From Nemophila menziesii (taxonomy: Eukaryota > Streptophyta > Magnoliopsida > Boraginales > Hydrophyllaceae), in NCBI GenBank assembly GCA_029959085.1, contig JARWIR010000035.1:4508501-4572500 (forward strand): a stretch of DNA of 64,000 bases. Direction: 5' to 3'. Shown here piece after piece: positions 10,711-20,647 of the stretch; the first letter of the stretch is position 1; every line of letters begins with the position of its first letter. The notes beneath the pieces were generated by a model. That model searched no databases. It was not told where the DNA came from and was given only the letters and a program-made list of their open reading frames with translations. A program made the position numbers and the translations under genes.

Positions 10711-11418
10711 TTACTCTCTTCCGGCTAATTTGTCCAACATTTGATCAATGAAGGGCAAAGGGAAATGATCTTTTCTTGTGGCCTTGTTCAGCTTTCTGTA
10801 ATCCATGCAAACTCTCCAACCAACTACCGTTCTTGAAGGGATCGCCTCATTTTTATCATTCAGAATTGTTGTCATTCCTCCTTTCTTCGGTACACACTGA
10901 ACTGGGCTCACCCATTCACTACTCGAAATGGGATAGATAATCCCCGCATCTAAAAGCTTGATCACCTCTTTCTTCACTACATCCTTCATAACGGGCATCA
11001 GTCTCCTTTGACCTTCAACTGAGCGTGCGTTATTATCTTCAAGTATAATTTTGTGTTGACAATAGGATGGACTAATGCCTTTGATGTCAGCAATTGTCCA
11101 ACCTATTGCTTCTTTGTTGGCCCTTAACACACGCAACAGTTTATCTTCTTGAGGACCTGTTAAATTAGCTGAAACAATAACAGGTAGAGTTTCATTAGTA
11201 CCTAAATACGCATACCTCAAGTGTGCTGGCAAAGGTTTTTCTTCCAATTCCGGAGGAGATTCAATTGAAGGTTTCTTTTTAGGAACAATCTCCCCCGGTT
11301 CTCTCACAGGTTCATAGGCAAGACGCCTATACTTCGGATTTTCATAATTGAGAGCTGCCACTGTTTCGGCAAGCTCTTCCATCATCTCAGGTGAATCTAA
11401 TGTTAAAGCAGCCTGCAA
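10711..11418 (-). pseudogene. Element A protease-RT linker and RT fingers
   Basis: It contains 'HLRYAYLGTNETLPVIVSANL' and the RT N-terminal motifs 'KDVVKKEVIKLLDAGIIYPISSSEWVSPVQ' (shown only as the family signature) and 'GWRVCMDYRKLNKATRKDHFPLPFIDQMLDKL'. It ends at a TAA just after LAGRE where element B has a tyrosine codon. In-frame Met is arbitrary because the polyprotein has no start here. Confidence 0.85.
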
Positions 11419-11454
11419 AATATCATCAAAATTTAAACAACTAAATACCTCTTG

Positions 11455-12193
11455 CTATGCTTGCTCAACTACATCCATTCTGAAGCAATCTTCCTGAGAA
11501 TCTGGGAATTTCATAGCTCGAAATACATTGAATTTGACTTCTTCATCTTGAATCCTCATCGTTAATTCGCCGTTCTCTACATCGATTAATGTACGCCCTG
11601 TAGCTAGGAATGGTCTACCCAAAATAATGGGGACAATTCTATCTGCATCGTACTCAAGTATTACGAAATCAACGGGAAATATAAGTGTACCTGCCTTAAC
11701 GAGGACATCCTCAATTTGGCCTTCAGGATGTGCAAGAGACCTGTCCGCCATTTGCAAGACCATAGAAGTGGGTCTTGCGTCTCAAATTTTTAGCTTATCA
11801 AAGATCGATTTGGGCATCAAATTGATGCTTGCCCCCAAATCACATAGCGCCTTTCCTTTCCATTCTTCTCCAATCGATATCGGAATCATGAAACTCCCAG
11901 GATCTACTAACTTTGGAGGTAATTTACTCTGGCAAATCGCGCTACACTCTTCAGGAAGACCAATCATCTCATTATCACAATAAGGCCTTTTGTTAGTGAG
12001 GGCCCTCTTCAAAAACTTCGTATACTTAGGAATATCTCGAATAGCCTCTAGTAACGGAATATTAATACTTAAGCCCTTCACTCTATTGAAGAATTTCTGA
12101 AAATCACCCAAATCACCCTTTTTCTGAACTCGAGATGGAAACGGTGGTGGAGGGCGATTACTAACAATATCGTCTTTCTTCTTCGGATTCTCA
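11455..12193 (-). pseudogene. Element A gag C-terminus and aspartic protease
   Basis: The region runs from the CTTGG target duplication into 'GDFQKFFNRVKGLSINIPLL' and the retropepsin active site 'CDLGASINLMP' (D-[LT]-G-A type). The flap and second half are 'VILEYDADRIVPIILGRPFL'. A TGA at 11782-11784 (GGA in element B) splits the protease, and a TAG (11452-11454; TCG in B) ends the frame before RT. The frame continues from the gag piece at 25003-26765 on the other side of element B. Confidence 0.87.
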
Positions 12194-12198
12194 CTTGG
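12194..12198. repeat. Target-site duplication of element B, left copy (CTTGG)
   Basis: CTTGG precedes the TG of the B 5' LTR and recurs at 25003-25007 directly after its 3' LTR. With one copy removed, the gag frame of element A runs on through the site. Confidence 0.95.
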
Positions 12199-13761
12199 TG
12201 ATGTCTCCCTAATTGTTCTTATTTTCGACCCTTGGGAGACATCATTTTTGGTGTTTATTTACTTAAATTGATAGACTTTTGGACTTAATATGCAATAATC
12301 CGGAATTACCTTTTTATTTCTAGCATTTTTAATTTATTAAACTTTTGCGCGTAATATTGGTATTTTTAGTGTAAAGTTTACAGGTTTGAGATGTTAGCTA
12401 GGAGAGGAATCCGAGGAGAAAGTCAAAGATCGTGAATTAGAGTCAAGACTTGAAGATAAATCCTGAAGATATTATTTTTTAGAGCTGAAAATCCATTTTC
12501 CAGGCCATAGATTGCTGATTTCGAGGTGCTTAAGCGATGATTTAGCTGTTGACCTTTGAAGAGAAATCATTCCTTATCGAGTTACGGAACTTTAGCAACT
12601 GGAATGAGGTCAATCGGAGTTGTAACGCATCGGGAAAAGCCGTTTTAGTGAAGGTGTATCAGCAGTTACGGGATTTTGGGCTTGGAAATTGGGCTTGGAC
12701 ATTTAATTAGTCTTTTATTTTCTGGTCCAAGCCCTAGTCCGAATTTATGCTTATAAAAGGAGGTCTGGACTTCTATTTTTCACACAATTCACATTCCACA
12801 AGATTAAACACCAGAGAGAAGCAACAGAAGGAAGAAAGAAGAAGCTACAAGAGCTGGAGTGGGTCTATAGCTCCGTTCGTAGTCATTCCAATTCCGGAAA
12901 TTAGGTTCTTTTTATATTTTAATTTTGTAAACAATATGAATTCCATTTCTTTTAATTTATTTTTTAATTTCAATATGAGCTAAGCTTTTCATAGTGCTTG
13001 AGAACAAACAATGGGTGAATCTTAATTTTATGAAATAACGAATGTTGAATCTGGGTTTATATTAAATTAAATTAGATTGGGTTTATTACTCTTTTCGATA
13101 ATTTGTGATTATTTACTGATTTTAGAGTCGCGAACTAAAATTAGGTATTAGTATCTAGGCTATTCCACATATGTGGCGTGTGGATCATCCTGACGGAGGG
13201 TTTAGGTACAGAATTAATTATTCAATCTAGGATAAAAGCTATTGATTCTGACAAACTTAGCTAATTCTAGGGCCAATGAAGTAAAACACTAAAACATCCA
13301 ACGGTGGATCATATTTACCCTGACGGGACTAGTGACACTTTAGGATCGCCTTATAGTCCACCCTGACGGGGGTATAAGGAATTTAGAATCCCGACCATTG
13401 TAATTGACCGATTTAGCCCTTAAACAACATAAGTTAGGAAGTAAGATTAGGAGGATCCTTGCGTTCTCTAGTACTACATCTCATATTGCGTTTTCACTTA
13501 TTTTACTTGCGTCTTAGTTTCTACTTGCATTTAATTATTTGTCTTTTATTCATTAGCTTTAATCAACAAAACCAAACAAACATTTTATTATCTTTTATTT
13601 TTCATAAGTGCATCAATCACTACTTGCTAAACGTTGTGATCAACCATCCGTCCTTGGAACGAATCTGTATTATCATACATACTACTTGGGACAACCGTAC
13701 ACTTGCGGTTGTGGTTCGATTAGCATTTGCATTTATTTTTAGAACACACAAAGGACCACCA
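12199..13761 (+). repeat. 5' LTR of element B
   Basis: 1563 bp with TG...CA ends (TGATGTCTCCC...GGACCACCA). It starts with an 11-bp inverted repeat (12199-12209 with 12234-12244). The sequence from about 12751 (TATAAAA) marks the U3-R border region. It is clearly related to, but distinct from, the LTRs of element A. Confidence 0.95.
12752..12758 (+). promoter_or_regulatory. TATA box of element B 5' LTR
   Basis: TATAAAA, followed by GGAGGTCTGG. The same motif is found in the 3' LTR (23993-23999) and in both LTRs of element A, so it is the likely Pol II promoter of the family. Confidence 0.7.
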
Positions 13762-13767
13762 AGTTTT

Positions 13768-13785
13768 TGGCGCCGCTGCCGGGGA
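13768..13785 (+). promoter_or_regulatory. Primer binding site of element B (tRNA-Asp type)
   Basis: TGGCGCCGCTGCCGGGGA is complementary to the 3' end of plant tRNA-Asp(GUC) except for one position (C for T). It lies 6 nt after the LTR, as is normal for minus-strand priming. Confidence 0.85.
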
Positions 13786-13902
13786 CGGTAGCGTGTGACC
13801 ACGGTGTTTATCCTTTAGTGATAGTGCATTTATTTTTATTTTTGTTTTTATCAGTTTTACGCTTTTTGTTTGTTAGCTTTTTCAGGTTTTTAGGTTTGGT
13901 GT

Positions 13903-14901
13903 ATGCGAAGAAGGCTATTCAAGGATCTAGAGCCAACACCTCCGATCCTTAGTAATCCAGAATCGTTGATCAGACTTGCAAACAAAAGAAGAAGAGAACG
14001 AGAAGCTTTAGAAGTAGAAGAACTAAGTAACAGAATGGAGAATATCAACCTTCAAGGTCAACAGAATGGACAAGGCCAGCAAGATGCAAATGGCCAACCT
14101 TTAGCTCCAGGCGTTATTCCTCCAGTTCCACCAGTGGTTCCTAATCCTCAAGTTCAGATCGTGATGAATCAAGATCCGTGGTTTACCAATGGTCCTCCAG
14201 AAGTTCCATTCCGTACTCCTGCTATAGGAGTAGGTGCTCCAGATATAGATGTTCCGAGATTCCGTCCAGATTCGGGTATGCTAGCTCAGTTCCAAAACTT
14301 TGGAAATTTTCGCGGAAGACCATCGGAAGATCCTCTTAGAGCGGTACAGAAATTCAAACAGATATGTGATTCTTATATCACACAAGGGGTTTCAAGAGAA
14401 CAGATGTATTTTGCTGCTTTTAAATTCTTTGTCATTGATGGAGCAAGTGAATGGCACGATACGCAAGATCCTACGAAGATTACTAATTGGGACCAATTAG
14501 AAATTGCTTTCTTTGACAGGTATTACCCAAGTAACATGAGGTTAGATGCTGAATTAGAATTGACGCATTTCCGTCAAGAATATGAGGAAACTGTGGGTAG
14601 GAGTTGGACAAGATTTCAGATGTGTTTGCGTAAAGTTCCTAATCATGGCTTTTAAAAACAACAACAGTTAAAGATCTTTTATAGAGGACTTGATGGAACT
14701 TCGAGAGAGAAGTTGGATACGCTATGTGGTGCAGGTTTTCTTCAAGTTCAACCCGCTCATGCCAAAATTATTTTAGAGAGAACAGTCAAGAATGAAGTTG
14801 GGTGGAATTCAGTAAGAACACCAGTTAAGGGAGTGAATAATGTTGACATGGAAGAAAAATTTGCTACGCTTGAGAATAAGATTCAGAATACCATAGAGTA
14901 A
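13903..14901 (+). pseudogene. Element B gag, N-terminal and capsid part
   Basis: Starts MRRRLFKDLEPTPP at 13903, with the same start in element A. After a basic, proline-rich N-terminal region comes the retrotransposon gag domain ('FFVIDGASEWHDTQDP', 'AFFDRYYPSNMRLDAELELTHF', 'SWTRFQMCLRKVPNHGF'). A TAA at 14653-14655 and a second TAA at 14899-14901 interrupt it; element A has Ser (TCA) and Lys (AAA) codons there. The product would form the virus-like particle core. Confidence 0.85.
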
Positions 14902-14904
14902 CAA

Positions 14905-16338
14905 TTGAAGCAGCTTACTCTAGCTGTAAAAGAAGGATTTTCGGGTAAGAAGGTAGCTGTGCATGCTGCACAAGAGGTTTATATGTGTTCAATTTGTAAG
15001 GTAGATGATCATGATGAGGAAAATTGTCCGAATAACCCAGAATCAGTGATGTTTATGTCCAATAGAGGTAATTTCAATTCAAGTGGTAATGGATATCAGC
15101 CTAACAGAAACCATCCTGGGTTTCAATACTCAAATCCCAATGGGGCAGCCAATCCTACTTACGCATATCAGCCACGTCCTCAAGGCAACAACTATAATCC
15201 AAGACCACACAACAATTATCAAGGAGGACAGAATCAAAACAACTATGTACAAAGACAAGCTCCTCAGAATACCTACGATGAGAATTTAACCCAGAAAGCT
15301 TTACCTGCCCATCCACAAGAAGGAGTTGTTACCCTTCAGAAAACAGTTGAAAGTCTAATTGCTCTTCAAACACAAGCTATGGAACGTCAGAACGCCGCTG
15401 AAGCGAATATGAAGATTTTTCAGAATCAGCTAAGTCAAATTAATAAACAGCTGAATCAGCGTCCACAAGGGCAACTTCCTAGCGATACAGAAAATCCAAC
15501 ACAACGTGAAGATTGCAAGGCTGTTACATTAAGAAGTGGTAAGAACCTCCCTCCACCTCCTTTTCCTGTTATGAAAGAGAAAGAAGTTCCAAGAAAAGAA
15601 AAGGAAGTGGCTGAGAAAGATAAAGAGAATAGGAAAGATAGTGAGGTTGAAGAAATAGAAAGACCAAGAGAAGTTCCGAAAAAGAAAGATGATATGGTGA
15701 TTAATCGCCCTCCACCACCGTTTCCATCTCGAGTTCAGAAGAAAGGTGATTTGGGTGATTTTCAGAAATTCTTTAATAGGGTGAAGGGTCTAAGTATTAA
15801 TATTCCGTTACTTGAGGCGATTCGAGATATTCCTAAGTATACGAAATTCTTGAAGAGGGCCCTCACTAATAAAAGGCCTTATTGTGATAATGAGATGATT
15901 GGTCTTCCTGAAGAGTGTAGTGCGATTTGTCAGAGTAAATTACCTCCAAAGTTAGTTGATCCGGGGAGTTTCACGATTCCCATATCGATTGGAGAAGAAT
16001 GGAAAGGAAAAGCGTTATGTGATTTGGGGGCAAGCATCAACTTGATGCCCAAGTCAGTCTTTGATAAGCTTAAAATTGGAAACGCAAGACCTACCTCTAT
16101 GGTCTTGCAAATGGCGGACAGGTCTCTTGCTCATCCTGAAGGCCGCATTGAGGATGTCCTTGTTAAGGCAGGTACACTTATATTTCCTGTTGATTTCGTA
16201 ATTCTTGAATACACTGCAGATAGAAACGTCCCCATCATTTTGGGTAGACCATTCCTAGCTACAGGAAGAACATTGATCGATGTAGAGAATGGCGAATTAA
16301 CGATGAGGAAGTTAAATTCAATGTATTTCGAGCTATGA
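14905..16338 (+). pseudogene. Element B gag zinc knuckle and aspartic protease
   Basis: The frame continues gag after the second stop. A CCHC knuckle (C-x2-C-x4-H-x4-C, 'CSICKVDDHDEENC') lies near residue 30. A Gln/Asn-rich stretch, a charged linker and the PPPPFPSRVQKKGD signature follow. The retropepsin motif 'CDLGASINLMP' is near residue 368, then 'ILGRPFLATGRTLIDVENGELTM'. A deletion of about 13 nt near 16307, by comparison with element A, shifts the frame and ends it at 16338. Confidence 0.85.
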
Positions 16339-18050
16339 AATTCCCAGATTCTCAGGAAGATTGCTTCAGAATGGATGTAGTAGAGCAAGCATCGCAAGAG
16401 GTATTTAATTGTTTAAATTTTGATGATATCTTGCAGGCTGCTTTGACATTAGATTCACCTGAGATGATGGAGGAGCTTACAGAAACAGTTGCAACTCTCA
16501 ATTCGGAAAATCCGAAGTATAGGCGTCTTGCCTATGAACCTGTAAGAGAACCGGGGGAGATTATTCCTAAAAAGAAGCCTTCAATTGAATCTTCTCCGGA
16601 GTTGGAAGGAAAACCATTGCCAGCACACTTGAGGTATGCATATTTGGGTACTGATGAAACTCTACCTGTTATTGTTTCAGCTAACTTAACAGGACCTCAA
16701 GAAGATAAACTATTGCGTGTGTTGAGAGCCAACAAAGAAGCAATAGGTTGGACAATTGCTGATATCAAAGGCATTAGTCCATCCTATTGTCAACACAAAA
16801 TCATACTTGAAGATGTTAATGCACGCTCAGTTGAAGGCCAGAGAAGATTAATGCCCGCTATGAAGGATGTGGTGAAGAAAGAGGTGATCAAGCTTTTAGA
16901 TGCGGGGATTATTTATCCCATTTCGAGTAGTGAATGGGTGAGTCCGGTTCAGTGTGTACCGAAGAAAGGAGGAATGACAACAGTTCTTAATGATAAAAAT
17001 GAAGCGATTCCTTCAAGAACGGTAGTTGGATGGAGAGTTTGCATGGATTACAGAAAGTTGAACAAGGCCACCAGAAAAGATCATTTCCCTTTGCCTTTCA
17101 TCGATCAAATGTTAGATAAATTAGCCGGAAGAGAGTACTATTGCTTCTTGGATGGTTACTCCGGGTACAATCAGATTTACGTGGCTCTAGAAGATCAACA
17201 TAAGACTACCTTTACATGCCCATTTGGTACTTTTGTATATCGCAGAATGCCATTTGGGTTGTGTAACGCTCCCGCTACTTTTCAAAGGTGTATGATGGCC
17301 ATCTTCTGGGACATGATAGATAATTTCCTTGAAGTGTTTATGGATGATTTCTCCGTGTTTGGTGATGATTTTGATATATGTTTAGTTAACTTGGAGAAAG
17401 TGTTAGTGAGATGCAAGGAAACAGATTTGGTGCTCAACTGGGAAAAGTGTCATTTCATGGTTCGTGAAGGTATTGTTCTGGGTCACAAAGTTTCGAGTGC
17501 TGGTTTAGAGGTTGATAGATCAAAGATAGAGGTAATTAAAACTCTTCCCCCTCCTGTTTCTGTTAAATGGGTAAGGAGTTTTCTGGGCCATGCTGGCTTT
17601 TATAGGCGATTTATTAAGGATTTTTCTAAGATTGCTAAACCTTTATGCAACTTACTCGAAAAGGATTGCAAATTCCTTTTTGATGAAGCTTGCTTAGCGG
17701 CCTTCAAAGCAATCAAAGAAAAGCTTATTTCTGCTCCTATAGTGTTACCTCCAGATTGGAATTTACCGTTTGAGGTTATGTGTGACGCGAGTGATTTGTG
17801 TATGGGAGCTGTATTAGGACAGAGGAAAGAGAAAGTTTTTCATTCTATTTACTATGCTAGTAAAACTTTTAGTGGTGCTCAGATTAATTACACAGTTACA
17901 GAAAAGGAGTTGCTAGCAGTTGTCTATTCGTTTGATAAATTTCGCTCTTATCTTCTTGGAGCAAAAGTTATTGGAGAAGAAAGATGCGAAACCAAGGTTA
18001 ATCAGATTGGTATTATTGCTTCAAGAGTTCGATTTAGAGATCAAAGATAG
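16335..18050 (+). pseudogene. Element B reverse transcriptase and start of RNase H
   Basis: A 571-codon open stretch covers the linker, all RT motifs and the RNase H start. Visible signatures are 'GWRVCMDYRKLNKATRKDHF', 'YCFLDGYSGYNQI', 'MPFGLCNAPATFQRCMM', the catalytic 'FMDDFSVFGDDF', 'VRSFLGHAGFYRRFI' and '[14 protein letters not shown]'. About 35 nt present in element A (coding the YTDHS RNase H motif) are missing near 17972, which removes a catalytic RNase H residue and shifts the frame. RT itself is intact. Confidence 0.88.
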
Positions 18051-18369
18051 AAAGGGTTGTGAGAATCAGGTTGCAGATCATCTATCGCGCTTAGAGGGTT
18101 CAGAGATGAATAGTGGTAATGAAGCAGTTAGAGAAGAGTTTCCTGATGAAAATTTATTCGTTGTTCGGGATTATGAGGCTCCATGGTATGCAGATATTGC
18201 GAATTTAGTGGTGAGTGGTGTTTTTCCTGAAGGTTCTACTTATCAAGAAAGAAAGAGGTTAGCTCATCGGGCTAGACAGTTCTTTTGGGAGGATCCTTTC
18301 CTCTATAAAGTTTGTGCTGACCAAATGATACGAAGATGTGTAGCAAGGAAGAAACTCAAGCCATTATAG
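17970..18369 (+). pseudogene. Element B RNase H remainder and integrase zinc region start
   Basis: After the RNase H deletion the family sequence resumes in another frame: '[11 protein letters not shown]', '[11 protein letters not shown]', '[12 protein letters not shown]', '[14 protein letters not shown]'. It ends near 18353, where one base fewer than in element A shifts the frame into the integrase ORF that starts at 18336. Confidence 0.8.
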
Positions 18370-19487
18370 CTGGATGCCATGATTCACTATATGGAGGACA
18401 TTTCAAGGGAGATAGAACTGCTGCGAAGGTATTTCAATCAGGTTTTTACTGGCCTTCTCTTATTAAAGATTGTCATGAATATGTTAAGAAATGTACGAGA
18501 TGCCAGTTTACCGGAAACATATCTAAGAGGGATGAGATGCCACGTAATAATGTATTAGAAGTTGAGATATTCGATGTTTGGGGCATAGACTTTATGGGTT
18601 CCTTCGTTCCTTCAAATGGTAACCTCTATATCTTATTAGCTGTTGATTATGTGTCTAAGTGGGTAGAAGCGGTGGCTTTACCTACTAATGATTCACGAGT
18701 GGTGATCAAGTTCTTGAAATCACATATTTTCACTAGACATGGCACACCTAGAGTGATTATCAGCGATGGAGGATCTCATTTCGTTAATAAATATCTGAAG
18801 ACTGTTCTAGAGAAGTATGGAGTTAGACACCGTGTATCTACTGCATATCATCCACAATCCAATGGTCAAGCTGAAGTATCAAACCGCGAAGTCAAGTTAA
18901 TCCTAGAGAAAACCGTTGGTCCTACAAGAAAAGATTGGTCAATGAAGTTAGATGATGCGTTGTGGGACTATCGTACTGCGTTTAAGACTCCAGTGGGTGC
19001 ATCTCCCTATCGTATGGTATATGGTAAGGCTTGTCACTTACCTTTAGAGCTTGAAATGGGTGCCTATTGGGCAATTGCGCAGTTGAATTTAGATCCTATC
19101 TTAGCCGGAAAGAATCGTATGATGAAGCTTAATGAACTTGACGAATTCCGGTTGCATGCTTATGAAAATGCCAAACTTCATAAGGAAAACACAAAGAAAT
19201 GGCATGACAATCGGATTCGTACAAAGAACTTTGAAGTGGGGCAAAGAGTGTTAAAGTATAACTCAAAGTTCAGCAATTATCCGGGTAAGTTGAGATCTAA
19301 GTGGTCAGGTCCATACATAGTGACCAAAGTTACACCTCATGGGGCGATAGAAATAGAACATCCGCTAGAGAACCGTACCTTTATGGTTAACGGTCACAGA
19401 CTAAAGATATACCATGGAGGTGAAGATACCAAGCGCTCGGAAGATCCACATCCCGGGGAGGTCATGTATCTCCTCGAGACTCCTTAG
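18336..19487 (+). pseudogene. Element B integrase
   Basis: 383 open codons with the complete integrase: zinc-binding His/Cys region ([11 protein letters not shown] ... CTRCQFTG), catalytic D (GIDFMGSF), D (IISDGGSHF) and E ([11 protein letters not shown]), and C-terminal domain ending MYLLETP. The Met at 18336 is not a natural start, since pol is a polyprotein and the upstream frame is lost by a 1-nt deletion. All catalytic residues are present. Confidence 0.85.
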
Positions 19488-20647
19488 AAGCGTGAGGTAA
19501 CCCGTCGAGCTTAACGACGTTAAACAAAAGCCAATTACTTGTATATTAGCTGAGTTTTTTCATTTTTGCAATTTAGATTAGTTTGATTTTCGTAATTTTA
19601 TTGTTTTTATTAAGAAATGAGGAAGGGTAGTTGTTTTTGATGATTTCAGGGGTAAAAAGGACTTGAGTTTGGGGTCGAGTTGGCGAAAACAGAAGAAAAA
19701 GAGGTTGGATGTCCAGGAGAAACCGGGAACCCGGTTTTGCAAAACCGGGAACCCGGTTTTGGAGCTGGTACCAACCATTTTAACGCAACACTTGGCGTTT
19801 TGGGGAATGTCACAGCATAGAAACCGGGAACCCGCATTTGGCAAACCGGGTACCCGGTTTTGGTGCTGTGACTTCTGAAAATCTCTGACACAGCGTCTTG
19901 GTGGCTTGCGTTTTCGTGCGTTTTGATTCGCGCATCGACACAAATCCGGGTACCCGCATTTGGCAGAACCGGGTACCCGGTTTCGGAGCTGTTGTCTTCA
20001 AATTTCTCTGGTCCAGCGTTTTGAGGTGCTGCGTTTTGGCGCGTTTTGACTCGCGCCATCGAGAAAATCCGGGAACCCGCATTCCACAAAACCGGGTACC
20101 CGGTTTCGGCGAATAAAATCCCTGACCCCGCGTCTTGGGGTCCAGCGTTTTGGTGCGTTTTGAAAAAAAAAAAAAAAGTCCACAATTGATTTTTCCGCGC
20201 CGTCACAGCGACGCGGAACCGGGAACCCGGTTTGCCAAAACCGGGAAACCGGTTTGAAAGCTGTGAGAGGTGGTTTTGGGTGTTTTAAACCTAGTTTTCT
20301 TAGCCTCTTTTGCAAGTATTTACCTAAAACGCACCAATAGCCTCCCCACCTCCGAAATTCATCTACCAAAACACTATATATCATCAAATCCTACCCTCTT
20401 TCACCACAAAAACATAAGATCAACTCACCTCCTCTCCAAAATAACATCAAATCCTTAGTTTTTCCCAAGATTCTTCTTCACCCAATTCCTTAAATTAAAC
20501 CCAATTCTTTCTTCTCCCATACAAATTAACCAAGACCCATCTCATATTTCACCTAGTTCTTAAATTCTTAAACCTCAAAACATCAAAATTCTAAACTTTT
20601 CCCTAAGTTTTTCATTATTTGAAGTTTTGAGTTTGGGGTGAAAAGAG
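19488..20647 (+). other. Post-pol spacer and 5' leader of the env-position ORF, element B
   Basis: Noncoding. It begins with the 'TTAACGACGTTAAACAAAAGCC' segment typical of the end of pol in this family (split palindrome TTAACG/CGTTAA). It carries polypurine-like motifs at 19663-19675 and 20627-20639, the second only 8 bp before the ATG at 20648. The palindrome array is listed separately. Confidence 0.65.
19720..20250 (+). repeat. Degenerate tandem array carrying CCGGGWWCCCGG palindromes, element B
   Basis: Five pairs of palindromes (near 19721, 19821, 19943, 20066 and 20214) alternate with a conserved segment containing 'GCGTTTTGGCGCG' and 'ACTCGCGCCATCGAGAAAATCC'. Spacing is about 100-150 bp. 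Palindromes vary between CCGGGAACCCGG and CCGGGTACCCGG. A further pair lies in the 3' noncoding region (22767-22803). Long ORFs on either strand here are by-products of the repeat. Confidence 0.77.

Noticed and set aside
12747..13952. ORFs inside the LTRs of B (also 23988-25116)
   Set aside because: They start in R-U5, end at LTR or primer-site features and differ between the two LTRs only by neutral-looking changes. No domain is visible.
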